Part shown: positions 42,351 to 51,026 of the stretch, one piece after another
Layout: every line of letters begins with the position of its first letter
Position numbering within the stretch: position 1 is the first letter of the stretch
Assembly (NCBI GenBank): GCA_017991675.1
Contig: JAGOQB010000001.1
Span: 62,001-126,000, forward strand
Direction: 5' to 3'
Length of the DNA: 64,000 nt
Source: Phenylobacterium sp.
Lineage (GTDB): Bacteria; Pseudomonadota; Alphaproteobacteria; Caulobacterales; Caulobacteraceae
The notes under the pieces: model-generated
Told to the model about the DNA's origin: nothing
Databases searched by the model: none
Seen by the model: the letters and a program-made list of their open reading frames with translations, nothing else
Translations under genes and position numbers: made by a program

Positions 42351-42950
42351 ATGCTGACGCTGTTTCATGCACCGCGCTCGCGTTCGACGCGTTTCCTGTG
42401 GCTCCTGGAGGAGCTTGGGGCGCCGTACGAGGTGACTGTCGTCGACATCAAACGCGCGGGAGGCCCATTGGCAGGAACCGGCGCGCGCGACCCGCGCAAC
42501 CCCCATCCCCACGGTCAGGTTCCAGCCTTGCTGGACGATGGCGGGCTGGTGACCGAATCGGCGGCGATCGCGCTCTACCTGACGGACAAATTCCCCAAGG
42601 CGAACCTTGGTCCTACAATCAGCGACGTCAAGCGCGGGACCTATCTCAGTTGGTTGGCCTACTACGCCGGGGTTCTGGAGCCTGCGGTCAACAATCACTG
42701 GAAGGGACGGACGGCCAGCGACCAGGGCGACAAGGCGACATATGAGGCGATGGCGGAACATCTGCGGGCGACGCTCGCCCAAACGCCTTGGTTGTTGGGC
42801 GACAACTTTTCCGCCGCCGACATCCTGTTCATAAGCCTGCTGCAGTTTGGCCGCGAACTGATGCCGCCTTTCCCTGAGTTCGACGACTGGTTGGCTCGCG
42901 CCAACCAGCGGCCCGCGCTGGCGCGGGCGATGGCCAAGGATGACGCTTAG
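42351..42950 (+). CDS. Glutathione S-transferase family protein
   Basis: A clear AAGGAG (42340-42345) precedes the ATG at 42351; the product is 199 residues. The thioredoxin-like N-terminal domain has LFHAPRSRSTRFLWLLEELG with the catalytic Ser region, HGQVPALLDDGGLVTESAAI with the cis-Pro and glutathione-binding ES. The helical C-terminal domain has NFSAADILFISLL. It conjugates glutathione to electrophiles or has a related role. Its end overlaps the convergent purN gene by 4 bases. Confidence 0.9.
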   Translation: MLTLFHAPRSRSTRFLWLLEELGAPYEVTVVDIKRAGGPLAGTGARDPRNPHPHGQVPALLDDGGLVTESAAIALYLTDKFPKANLGPTISDVKRGTYLSWLAYYAGVLEPAVNNHWKGRTASDQGDKATYEAMAEHLRATLAQTPWLLGDNFSAADILFISLLQFGRELMPPFPEFDDWLARANQRPALARAMAKDDA

Positions 42951-43552
42951 TCAGGCAGCGCGATGTCGCCGCTGGCGATGCGAGCCAGGGTCTCGATGAA
43001 GAAGCCGGGCTCCATCGCCGCGACGCGGGCTTCGAGTTGTTCGGCGGTGTCGTGCGGCTGCACCGGCACCGTGCGGCGTTCGATCACCGGTCCGTGGTCG
43101 TAGATCTCGTCGACCGCATGGATGGTGGCCCCGCTCTCGCTGGCCCCCGCGGCAATGACCGCCTCATGCACCCGGCGGCCGTACATCCCCTCGCCGCCGA
43201 ATGCCGGCAACAGGCCCGGATGGATGTTCAGGATCCGGTTCCGGTACCGGCCGAGGATGAGCGGACCTAGCCGCCGCAGGTAACCCGACAGAATCACCAG
43301 CTCGACGCCGGCCGTTTCCAGCGCAGCGCAGAGCGCCTGATCCGCTGCGTCCGGATCGGCCTGGGTCGGGATGACCAGGCTCGGCACGCCGCGCTCGACC
43401 GCGAACTCCAGGGCCGAGGCCTTGCGGTTGTTGCTGACCACCAGGCGCGGTTCGGCCGCCAGGACGCCGGCGCGGGTCGCCTCGACGATGGCGCGCATGC
43501 TGGTGCCGTTCTTCGACGCGAGAAAACCAAGCTTAAGCGGCGATGAAATCAT
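42947..43552 (-). CDS. purN: Phosphoribosylglycinamide formyltransferase
   Basis: This 201-residue protein has the GAR transformylase motifs: ASKNGTSMRAI near the start, VVSNN, and the active-site LNIHPGLLPAFGG with the catalytic Asn-x-His. A downstream Asp lies in DEIYDHGPVIERRTV. It transfers the formyl group of 10-formyltetrahydrofolate to GAR in purine synthesis. Its start overlaps the previous stop (phnP-like gene) by 4 bases. The usual partner purM is not next to it. Confidence 0.93.
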   Translation of the reverse strand: MISSPLKLGFLASKNGTSMRAIVEATRAGVLAAEPRLVVSNNRKASALEFAVERGVPSLVIPTQADPDAADQALCAALETAGVELVILSGYLRRLGPLILGRYRNRILNIHPGLLPAFGGEGMYGRRVHEAVIAAGASESGATIHAVDEIYDHGPVIERRTVPVQPHDTAEQLEARVAAMEPGFFIETLARIASGDIALPD

Positions 43553-44373
43553 GAGAAATCGCCGCTCAGTTCATGTTCGAAACGCAAGCCGTCATAGGCC
43601 GGTTCGACCCCTGCCGGCAGCTGCGCCGCCAGTTCGGCATAGTCCAGGTCGACATGCATGTTGGTCAGGATCGCCCGGCGTGGACGCGCCCGCGCGATCC
43701 ATTCCAGCGCCAGCTCGACGTGCGCGTGGGTCGGATGCGGCCGCCAGCGCAGCGCGTCCAGGATCCAGACATCGAGGCCGTCAAGCGCCTCGAAAGCCGT
43801 ATCGTCCAGCCCGACCACATCGCTGGAATAGGCCACGTTTCCAAATCGATAGCCGACAGACCTCACACCGCCATGGTCCTGATCGAAGGTCGTGACGGGG
43901 ATCGCGCCGGATGGACCGTCGACCGCCCAGGCCTGGCCGTGCGGCGCCAGCGGGGTGATGTCGCCGATCGCCGGATAGCCGTTCTCGCCCTCGAACACAT
44001 AGCCGAACCGCCGCTGCATGCTGAGCGCGGTCGGCGCGTCCATGTGGCAGGCGATCCGCGCGCGCTGGCGGATGAAGAAGGCGCGGATGTCGTCGATGCC
44101 GTGGGTCTGGTCGGCATGATCATGGGTCAGCAGCACGCCATCCAGCCGCTTGGCCCCGGCCTGCGAGGTCTGCCAGACGAGATCGGGCGAGGTGTCGACG
44201 ATCAGGGTGGTGTCGTTCTCCGCGCCCTGCCCCAGCCGGCGGACCAGCAGCGAGCAGCGGCGGCGGCGGTTCTTCGGCTCGGCCGGATCACACGCCCCCC
44301 AGTCGCCGTCCGCACGCGGCACGCCGCCCGAGGAGCCGCAGCCGAGGATCGTGAACTCCAGCCGCCCGCTCAT
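43549..44373 (-). CDS. MBL-fold metallohydrolase (PhnP-like)
   Basis: This 274-residue protein has LGCGSSGGVPRADGDWGACD at the start, the metal motif THDHADQTHG, and further His/Asp ligands in FDQDHGGVRSVGYRFG, AYSSDV and RWRPHPTHAHVELAL. The opening LGCGSSxGVPR and cysteine arrangement resemble phosphoribosyl cyclic phosphate phosphodiesterases and other tRNase-Z-like MBL enzymes. No phosphonate genes are nearby, so its role may be different. It is coupled to tatD and purN by 4-base overlaps. Confidence 0.85.
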   Translation of the reverse strand: MSGRLEFTILGCGSSGGVPRADGDWGACDPAEPKNRRRRCSLLVRRLGQGAENDTTLIVDTSPDLVWQTSQAGAKRLDGVLLTHDHADQTHGIDDIRAFFIRQRARIACHMDAPTALSMQRRFGYVFEGENGYPAIGDITPLAPHGQAWAVDGPSGAIPVTTFDQDHGGVRSVGYRFGNVAYSSDVVGLDDTAFEALDGLDVWILDALRWRPHPTHAHVELALEWIARARPRRAILTNMHVDLDYAELAAQLPAGVEPAYDGLRFEHELSGDFS

Positions 44374-45146
44374 GGCCGCGGGATCCTGTCGAACAGGGCG
44401 AAGAACGCGTCCTCTGCGCGTTTCTCGGCGTCATGCCGCGACCAGCCGCGGATCTTCGCCAGCCCGGCCAGGACGTCGGGCAGGAAGGCCGGCTCGTTGC
44501 GGCGCCCGCGATGCGGCACCGGCGCGAGATAGGGGCAGTCGGTCTCGACGATGATACGGTCGGCCGGCATGTCGCGGACGATGGCGCGGACATCCTCGGC
44601 GGTCTTGAAGGTGGCGATGCCCGAGACCGAGAACCAGGCGCCCAGCGCCGCTGCCCGCGCTGCCAGCTCCGCGCCGGACGTATAGCAGTGCATCAGCATC
44701 TTGAACGGGCCGGCGGCGTACTCCTCCTCGAGGATGTCGCCCATCAGCTCGTCGGCCTCACGGGTGTGGACCACCAGCGGCAGGCCGGTCTCGCGGGCGG
44801 CCGCGACGTGCTGGCGGAAGACCTTGGCCTGGATGTCGCGCGGGCTGAGATCGTAGTGGAAGTCGAGCCCGGTCTCGCCGATCCCGACCACGCGGGGGTC
44901 GGCGGCGATGGCCACCAGGTCCGCGGCCGAGAGGTCCGGGTTCTCCTTGGCCTCATGCGGGTGGGTGCCGACCGTGCACCAGATGTCGGGATGGTCGGCC
45001 AGGGCGCGCACGGCGGCGAAGCCCGAGACCTTGTCGCTGATATTGACCATCAGCTCGATGCCGGCGGCGCGGGCGCGGGCGATCACCTCGTCGCGGTCTT
45101 CGTCGAACTGGTGTGCGTGCAGGTTTACGTGGCTGTCGATCAGCAT
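44370..45146 (-). CDS. tatD: TatD-family deoxyribonuclease
   Basis: The ATG at 45146 gives 258 residues of the TatD TIM-barrel family. VGIGETGLDFHYDLS, then VVHTREADELMGDILE and the terminal IIVETDCPYLAPVPHRGRRN are typical. The N-terminal metal motif is DSHVN rather than the usual H-x-H, so the second His is Asn8. A His at residue 10 could compensate. It overlaps the phnP-like gene by 4 bases and is 10 bp after holB, the usual order apart from the missing metG. Confidence 0.9.
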   Translation of the reverse strand: MLIDSHVNLHAHQFDEDRDEVIARARAAGIELMVNISDKVSGFAAVRALADHPDIWCTVGTHPHEAKENPDLSAADLVAIAADPRVVGIGETGLDFHYDLSPRDIQAKVFRQHVAAARETGLPLVVHTREADELMGDILEEEYAAGPFKMLMHCYTSGAELAARAAALGAWFSVSGIATFKTAEDVRAIVRDMPADRIIVETDCPYLAPVPHRGRRNEPAFLPDVLAGLAKIRGWSRHDAEKRAEDAFFALFDRIPRP

Positions 45147-45156
45147 TCGGAGAATT

Positions 45157-46155
45157 TCAGGCGCGCGCGGCGGCGCGCAGTTCGGTGAGGGCCGTGAAGA
45201 ACGCGTCCGCACGGTCGAGATTGACGGCCTCGACCTCCCGCGGGAGGCGCTGCAGCGTCTCCCATGCTGCGGCCCAGCGATCAAGCCCGCCATAGCCCTC
45301 GGCCGCCAATCGCATGGCGTGGCCGTGGACCCGCTCGGCGAGCCGCTCTAGCAGCAAATTGAACTGCGCCGCCCCCTCCGCGCCGCGGAATCGGTCGGCC
45401 AGCGACAGCGCTAGGCCCTCGTCGACCGTGGGCAGCGACTGCAGGATCTCCTTGGCCGCATCGTCGACGCCAACCGCGCCGGCCAGCGCGAGCGCCAGCG
45501 CCTTGCCGGGCGCGCCCTTCGACATCCGGGCCAGGCGGATGGCGTCCTCGGGATTGGCGGTCGTCCTCGCTTCGACGAAGGCGGTGACCTCGGCCTCCGG
45601 CAGCGCCTGGAACCCCAGCCGCCGGCAGCGCGACTTGATCGTCGGCAGCAGCCCGCCCGGCGCGTGCGAGACCAGCAGGATCACCCCACGCGGCGGCGGC
45701 TCCTCCAGCGTCTTCAGGACGGCGTTGGCGGCGTTGACGTTGAGATCGTCGGCCGCGTCGATGATCGCCACGCGGTGCGGGGCCGAAGCCGGCGACTTGG
45801 CGAAGAAGTCGGTCAGCTTGCGGGCTTCGTCGACTGGGATCACCTTGCGCGGCTTGCCGTCCTCGCCGACCCGCTCCAGCACCATCAGGTCGGGGTGCGA
45901 ACGGGCGATGATCTGGCGGCTGACCGGATGGTCGGGCGAGGCGCCGAGCACCCCGTAGGCTGGGTTGTGGGGCGCGCCCAGCAGCCGGCGGGCCGCGCGG
46001 AAGGCGAAGGTCGCCTTGCCTACCCCCTCGGTCCCGGTCAGCAGCCAGGCATGGTGCAGCCGGCCGCGGCCGCGCGCCTCTTCGAACGCCGTCTCGGCCG
46101 CCTCGTGGCCCTTCAGGTCGAAGACCTGGCGCGGATGGGGCGCGGCGTCAGCCAT
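45157..46155 (-). CDS. holB: DNA polymerase III subunit delta'
   Basis: The ATG at 46155 gives 332 residues. The AAA+ fold is seen in HHAWLLTGTEGVGKATFAFR (Walker A), then VAIIDAADDLNVNAANAVLK (Walker B region with the usual NAANALLK pattern) and LEEPP. It is the clamp-loader subunit. Four clustered cysteines that bind zinc in some bacterial delta' are absent, as in other alphaproteobacteria. It starts 8 bases inside the end of tmk and is co-transcribed with it. Confidence 0.94.
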   Translation of the reverse strand: MADAAPHPRQVFDLKGHEAAETAFEEARGRGRLHHAWLLTGTEGVGKATFAFRAARRLLGAPHNPAYGVLGASPDHPVSRQIIARSHPDLMVLERVGEDGKPRKVIPVDEARKLTDFFAKSPASAPHRVAIIDAADDLNVNAANAVLKTLEEPPPRGVILLVSHAPGGLLPTIKSRCRRLGFQALPEAEVTAFVEARTTANPEDAIRLARMSKGAPGKALALALAGAVGVDDAAKEILQSLPTVDEGLALSLADRFRGAEGAAQFNLLLERLAERVHGHAMRLAAEGYGGLDRWAAAWETLQRLPREVEAVNLDRADAFFTALTELRAAARA

Positions 46156-46792
46156 GGACCAGCCGGCCCTCAACCGCCCGCCAGACCTGACCCTCGACCT
46201 CGTCCATGCCCTGGGCGGCGTCGATCAGCGTGCAGCGGTCGGGCTCGGCCGCGGCGATGGCGCGGAACGCCGCGCGCAGGCGTTCATGGAACGCCACCCC
46301 CTTGGATTCGAAACGTGTTTCGGCGTGGCCGTCGGCCTTGGCGAACGCTTCGGCGCGGGCCAGGCCGACCTCGACCGGCAGGTCGAAGACCAGCGTCAGG
46401 TCCGGTCGGACGTCCGCCAGGACGAAGGTCTCCAGGGCGGTGATGAAGGCCGGATCGACCCCGCCGGCGCCGCCCTGATAGGCGCGGGTCGAATCGGCGA
46501 AGCGGTCGCAGACCACCCAGGCGCCGCGCTCCAGCGCCGGCAGGATGGTCCGCTCGATGTGATCGCGCCGCGCCCCGTACATCAACAAGGTCTCGGTGGC
46601 CGGGCTCCAGCGGTCGGCCTCGCCCTTCAGGACCAGGTTGCGGATCGCCTCGGCTCCGGGCGAGCCGCCCGGCTCGCGCGTCGCCACCACGTCATGGCCG
46701 GCGGCCTGCAGGCGCGCGACCAGGCGCCGGACCTGCGTCGACTTGCCCGCGCCCTCGCCGCCTTCGAAAGTGATGAACCGCCCACGCGTCAC
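46148..46792 (-). CDS. tmk: Thymidylate kinase
   Basis: The preferred start is GTG 46792 (214 residues); a TTG at 46801 would add three residues. The P-loop FEGGEGAGKST, the DR-Y motif in VVCDRFADSTRAYQGG and the LFDLPVE-type strand with R-rich LID region are all present. It phosphorylates dTMP to dTDP. It is upstream of holB with overlap, a common arrangement. The 66-bp gap to rlpA contains a short GGCCG/CGGCC hairpin. Confidence 0.93.
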   Translation of the reverse strand: MTRGRFITFEGGEGAGKSTQVRRLVARLQAAGHDVVATREPGGSPGAEAIRNLVLKGEADRWSPATETLLMYGARRDHIERTILPALERGAWVVCDRFADSTRAYQGGAGGVDPAFITALETFVLADVRPDLTLVFDLPVEVGLARAEAFAKADGHAETRFESKGVAFHERLRAAFRAIAAAEPDRCTLIDAAQGMDEVEGQVWRAVEGRLVHG

Positions 46793-46867
46793 GCCGGCCA
46801 AAATGGCCGGTTCGGCCGGTTTGTCCAGCGTTCACCCGCCGCCGGGCGGACTTGTCCCAGCCGGGGG

Positions 46868-47818
46868 TCAGGCGCCCGGCCGCACCACCCGCGCCTCGGT
46901 GAAGCCGTAGGCCGCCACCCGATCACGCAGGTCGAAGGCTTCGGCCTCGTCGGCCGTGCCGTCGACCATCACGCGATAGAGCGTCATCCCGTCGGCGCGC
47001 TGGAACGGCTCGATCTTGGCGACGACCGCCGAGCCCAGCTGGCTGACCACGCGCTGGGCGTTGGCCGGATCGGAGAACGCCCCGGCCTGGACACGATAGA
47101 TCAGCCCGGCAGGCGCGGCCGGGGCCGCGGCCGGCGCCTGCGGAGCGAGCGGAGCCAGCGGCTGGGCCGCCACCGGCGTCTCGACCGGCCCGGGGTTCAG
47201 TCCAGTATAGGCGGTCGGCGCGGCGGGCGGCTGCGCGGCCGGGGTCGGCGTCGGGGTGTAGGCCGAATGACGCAGGCCGGCGTCCGGCGCGCCGAGCGGC
47301 GCCGGGCCGACATAGCGGACGCGGACCCGCGCCGTGCCCTGCTGTTCGAAACCGAGCTGGCGCGCGGCCTCCTGCGAGACGTCGATCACCGCCCCGTTCT
47401 TGAACGGCCCGCGGTCGTTGACGCGGATCTGCAGGGTTCGATTGTTCTCGAGATTGGTGACCTCGACGATCGACGGCAGCGGCAGGGTCGTATGGGCCCC
47501 CGACAGCGCGTAGCGGTCAAAGACCTCGCCGTTGGCCGTGGTCTTCAGGTGGTGCGACTGGCCATACCAGGTGGCCGTGCCTTCCTGGTCGTAGCCGGGC
47601 TCTTCCTTCGGCACGTACCAGACGCCGCCGACCTCATAGGGCGAGCCGACCTTGTAGCGCCCGCCCGCCCCGTTCGGCAGCTGCCCCGGGGTCGGACCGG
47701 CGGTCGGATGCTTAGGGGAGTAGCGCGGCTGAGGCGTGGCGCAGGCGGCCAGCGCCGCAGCTCCCATGAGCACGACAACGACGCCACGAACCGGCGCATA
47801 CGGACGGATGCTAGCCAT
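46868..47818 (-). CDS. rlpA: RlpA-like septal-ring lipoprotein with SPOR domain
   Basis: The ATG at 47818 gives 316 residues and a lipobox LAAC with Cys26; an upstream in-frame ATG would bury the signal. The RlpA double-psi beta-barrel is clear (GTATWYGQSHHLKTTANGEV, IVEVTNLENNRTLQIRVNDR, GPF). A Pro/Ala linker and a C-terminal SPOR domain (LIYRVQAGAFSDPANAQRVV) follow. SPOR binds denuded glycan at division sites; the barrel acts as a lytic transglycosylase in some species. Confidence 0.93.
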   Translation of the reverse strand: MASIRPYAPVRGVVVVLMGAAALAACATPQPRYSPKHPTAGPTPGQLPNGAGGRYKVGSPYEVGGVWYVPKEEPGYDQEGTATWYGQSHHLKTTANGEVFDRYALSGAHTTLPLPSIVEVTNLENNRTLQIRVNDRGPFKNGAVIDVSQEAARQLGFEQQGTARVRVRYVGPAPLGAPDAGLRHSAYTPTPTPAAQPPAAPTAYTGLNPGPVETPVAAQPLAPLAPQAPAAAPAAPAGLIYRVQAGAFSDPANAQRVVSQLGSAVVAKIEPFQRADGMTLYRVMVDGTADEAEAFDLRDRVAAYGFTEARVVRPGA

Positions 47819-47970
47819 GGCCGCGCCCTCTTTCAAAACTACGCTCCCCAGCGCTGGGCGCCATGTTCGCCGCGCGAGCCTTGCGCCATGGTTAATGCGG
47901 CGGCGAATTTCATTAAGCATCCACGATGGGTGGAGACACCGCCCGACCCCTGCTATAGGCCCCTCCTTCC

Positions 47971-48060
47971 GGAAGGGTGGCCGAGTGGTTTAAGGCAGCG
48001 GTCTTGAAAACCGCCGTAGGTGAGAGCCTACCGTGGGTTCGAATCCCACCCCTTCCGCCA
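47971..48060 (+). tRNA. tRNA-Ser (anticodon TGA)
   Basis: The 90-nt gene folds fully. The acceptor stem is GGAAGGG with CCCTTCC. The D-arm follows GTGGCCGAGTGG. The anticodon loop CTTGAAA carries TGA (reads UCA). A long variable arm fits a class II tRNA, and the T-arm GTGGGTTCGAATCCCAC is perfect. The CCA end is encoded (48058-48060). A likely -10 element GCTATA lies at 47952-47957. Confidence 0.97.
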
Positions 48061-48159
48061 AACACCTCCGGAATACCCCCTAGAGCCCGATTCAGCGCTT
48101 CGCGCGTTCAAGGCGGCATGGGGCGGCGACGGGCGTCCCGCTTTGCGGAAAGGGACGCC

Positions 48160-50121
48160 ATGAGCGCCGGCGACAAGGGTTCCAAGTTCAAGGTCGAGGC
48201 TGACGCGACCGCCGCCTACTGGCGCAAGGGTCCGCACGACACCCTTCCCCCGCCCGACATGGTCGGGCCCTATCAACGCAACCGACCGGTCGCCCCGAAG
48301 TCCGTCAAGGGTCGCAAGGCCTACATCATCGGCAGCGGCGTCGGCGGGTTGGCGGCGGCGTTCTACATGATCCGCGACGGCGGCATGAAGGGCGAGGACA
48401 TCACCATCCTCGACGCGCTGAACGTCACGGGCGGGTCGCTGGACGGCGCCGGCGACGCCGAGGCCGGCTACATCGTCCGCGGCGGGCGGGAGATGAACTG
48501 GAACTACGACAACTTCTGGGACCTGTTCCAGGACGTCCCAGCGCTGGAACTGCCCGAGGGGTTCAGCGTCCTGGACGAGTACCGGCTGGTCAACGACAAC
48601 GACCCGAACTTCTCCAAGTCCAGGTTGATGCACAAGCGCGGTCAGATCCGCGACTTCTCGACCCTGGGCCTGACCAAGGCGCACCAGTGGGAGCTGATCC
48701 GCCTACTGCTCAAGCGCAAGGAAGACCTCGATGACGTGACCATCGAGGACTATTTCAGCGAGAGCTTCCTGGAGACCAACTTCTGGTACCTCTGGCGTTC
48801 GATGTTCGCCTTCGAGAACTGGCAGAGCCTTCTTGAAATGAAGCTCTACATGCACCGGTTCCTCGACGCGATCGACGGACTGGGGGACATGTCGGCCCTC
48901 GTCTTCCCCAAATACAATCAATATGACGGCTTCGTCGTGCCGCTGACCCGCCTGCTGCGCGACAAGGGCGTGAAGGTCCAGTTCGACACCCGCGCCTACG
49001 ACCTCGACATGGCGGTCGACGGGGAGGCGCGCACCGTGACCGCCATCCGCTGCAAGGTCGGCGGCAAGGACAGCACCATCACGGTTGGCCCCGCCGACCT
49101 GGTGTTCGCGATCACCGGCTCGATGACGGAAGGGACCGCGTACGGCGACCTCGACCATGCGCCGGTGCTCCAGCGCGATCGCCGCGACCCGGGCGAGGCC
49201 AGCGACTGGGCGCTGTGGCGCAACCTCGCGAAGGCCTCGCCGATCTTCGGCAAGCCGGAGAAGTTCTACGGCGACGTCGACCGCTCGATGTGGGAGTCGG
49301 CCACCCTCACCTGCAAACCCTCGCCGTTCGTGGACAAGCTGAAGGCGTTGGCGGTCAACGATCCCTACTCGGGCAAGACGGTCACCGGCGGCGTCATCAC
49401 CTTCACCGATTCCGCCTGGGTGCTGAGCTTCACCTGCAACCGCCAGCCGCACTTTCCGGACCAGCCCAAGGACGTGCTGGTGATCTGGGTCTATGCGCTG
49501 CTGATGGACAAGGACGGCGACTATGTGAAGAAGCCGATGCCGGCGTGCACCGGGCGCGAGATCCTGGCCGAGCTCTGCCACCACCTGGGCATTGAGGACC
49601 AGCTCGACGCGGTCGCGGCGGCGACCAAGGTGCGGATGGCGCTGATGCCCTATATCACCGCCCAGTTCATGCCGCGGGCGGCGGGCGACCGTCCGCATGT
49701 GGTGCCGGCCGGCTGCACGAACCTTGGCCTGCTGGGCCAGTTCGTCGAGACCAGCAACGACGTCATCTTCACCATGGAGAGCTCGGTGAGGACGGCGCGG
49801 ATCGCGGTCTACACCCTGCTCGGCCTGCCCAAGCAGGTGCCGGATCTGAGCCCCACACAGTACGACATCCGCACCCTGCTGAAGGCCGCGCGCGCCATCA
49901 ACAACGGCGAGCCGTTCCCCGGCGAGCGGCTGCTGCACAAGCTGCTCGACAACACCTACTTCGCCCACATCCTGCCGCCGCTGCCCGAGCCGCGGGAGTC
50001 GCGGCGCGAGCAGATCGACGCCGACCTCGCCGCGGTCCTCGGTCGCGGGAGTCAGGCGCTGAGCTCGGCGGCCGAGCGGCTGGAACTCTTCGGCGAGCGC
50101 CTGCTGGCCAGGTGGAAATAG
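48160..50121 (+). CDS. ohyA: Oleate hydratase
   Basis: The ATG at 48160, after GGAAAGGG, gives 653 residues. The FAD-binding motif [18 protein letters not shown] is at 58-75, and [16 protein letters not shown] includes the conserved catalytic-loop E111-M112. The long [20 protein letters not shown] and [11 protein letters not shown] segments are typical of the family. The enzyme adds water to the cis-9 double bond of unsaturated fatty acids, giving 10-hydroxy acids. It lies 99 bp after tRNA-Ser and converges on a LuxR-type regulator 4 bp away. Confidence 0.95.
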   Translation: MSAGDKGSKFKVEADATAAYWRKGPHDTLPPPDMVGPYQRNRPVAPKSVKGRKAYIIGSGVGGLAAAFYMIRDGGMKGEDITILDALNVTGGSLDGAGDAEAGYIVRGGREMNWNYDNFWDLFQDVPALELPEGFSVLDEYRLVNDNDPNFSKSRLMHKRGQIRDFSTLGLTKAHQWELIRLLLKRKEDLDDVTIEDYFSESFLETNFWYLWRSMFAFENWQSLLEMKLYMHRFLDAIDGLGDMSALVFPKYNQYDGFVVPLTRLLRDKGVKVQFDTRAYDLDMAVDGEARTVTAIRCKVGGKDSTITVGPADLVFAITGSMTEGTAYGDLDHAPVLQRDRRDPGEASDWALWRNLAKASPIFGKPEKFYGDVDRSMWESATLTCKPSPFVDKLKALAVNDPYSGKTVTGGVITFTDSAWVLSFTCNRQPHFPDQPKDVLVIWVYALLMDKDGDYVKKPMPACTGREILAELCHHLGIEDQLDAVAAATKVRMALMPYITAQFMPRAAGDRPHVVPAGCTNLGLLGQFVETSNDVIFTMESSVRTARIAVYTLLGLPKQVPDLSPTQYDIRTLLKAARAINNGEPFPGERLLHKLLDNTYFAHILPPLPEPRESRREQIDADLAAVLGRGSQALSSAAERLELFGERLLARWK

Positions 50122-50125
50122 CCGT

Positions 50126-50878
50126 TCAGCTACGCGCGGCTCTCTGCCGCTCGCCGACATAGCCGAGCACCGAGGCGCGGTGGACCGCCTGCGGGCGGCC
50201 CGCCACGCCCATCTTGTCGGCGGCGTTGCGCATGTGGAACCGGACGGTGGGCATGGAGATCTTCACGATCTCGGCGATCTCTCCGTCCGTCTTGCCCTTG
50301 GCCGCCCACTTCAGGCACTGGATCTCGCGCCGGGTCAGGTGGACCAGGCCGTCCGGCGACAGGCCGCGGTCGTTGTAGGCGGCCATGAAGCGCAGCGAGA
50401 GGATCGACAGTTCGGCGGCGCGCTGTTCGAACACCGGCCGCACGTCGACCACCTCCGGCGCAGCCCAGACGATCGCGCCGATCACTCCGCCCGGCAGGTG
50501 AGCCGGGGCGATGATCGCCGTGCCGATCTCGATGGTGTCGGCGCTCTGCACGACCTCGATCGACTCCAGCCGGCGCGAGGGCCGCCAGGCGCCGAAGCGG
50601 CCGTCCTGGAAATAGAAGGGCTCGGCCGTGTAGCGGCAGGCGAAGACGAAGGCCGAGCGCAGAGCAAAGCCCCGATCCTTCCAGTACTGCAATCCTGGGT
50701 CGAGCCACTGAAACAGGGTCTCAGCGAACGGCCGACCATCGCGGTCGCGCATCGGTTCCGGATCGCCGATGTCGGCGCTGACCGCGACATAGGGCAGGCC
50801 GATCTCGCGCCCGCGGTCGCGCACCTGGGCGGCCAGGGCTTCGATCAGCTCGTACTCATCGTGAGACTCACTGCTCAT
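50126..50878 (-). CDS. LuxR-family regulator with divergent N-terminal sensor
   Basis: The ATG at 50878 gives 250 residues; a GTG at 50884 would add two. The C-terminal HTH reads LTRREIQCLKWAAKGKTDGE and IAEIVKISMPTVRFHMRNAA, as in quorum-sensing LuxR proteins. The N-terminal 170 residues have the general pattern of an autoinducer-binding domain (FQWLDPGLQYWKDRG, IIAPAHLPGGVIGAIVWAAP) but differ at several invariant positions. No luxI is nearby, so it is a LuxR solo. It is divergent from TonB receptor 2. Confidence 0.85.
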   Translation of the reverse strand: MSSESHDEYELIEALAAQVRDRGREIGLPYVAVSADIGDPEPMRDRDGRPFAETLFQWLDPGLQYWKDRGFALRSAFVFACRYTAEPFYFQDGRFGAWRPSRRLESIEVVQSADTIEIGTAIIAPAHLPGGVIGAIVWAAPEVVDVRPVFEQRAAELSILSLRFMAAYNDRGLSPDGLVHLTRREIQCLKWAAKGKTDGEIAEIVKISMPTVRFHMRNAADKMGVAGRPQAVHRASVLGYVGERQRAARS

Positions 50879-51026
50879 CGCCACGACGGCCTGCCTCCCC
50901 TGCGGCGCCTATCACATCTGCTAGCTTGTCCCGCAAAGCCTGTTTCTGCAAGCATTCCCCCTTCGCCGCGGCAAGACGGCGACGTGCAAGAACGGTTGGT
51001 CGGCGACGCCGGCAGCGGGAGGGAAC

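Noticed and set aside
45965-48007. 680-codon plus-strand frame across tmk and rlpA
   Set aside because: It runs antisense to two clear genes and into the tRNA.
47977-48159. N-terminal extension of oleate hydratase
   Set aside because: It would translate the tRNA-Ser gene; the ATG at 48160 has its own ribosome-binding site and the family N-terminus.
50885-51026. lux-box-like operator between luxR and TonB receptor 2
   Set aside because: Only very short symmetric fragments were found, not a convincing 18-20 bp palindrome.
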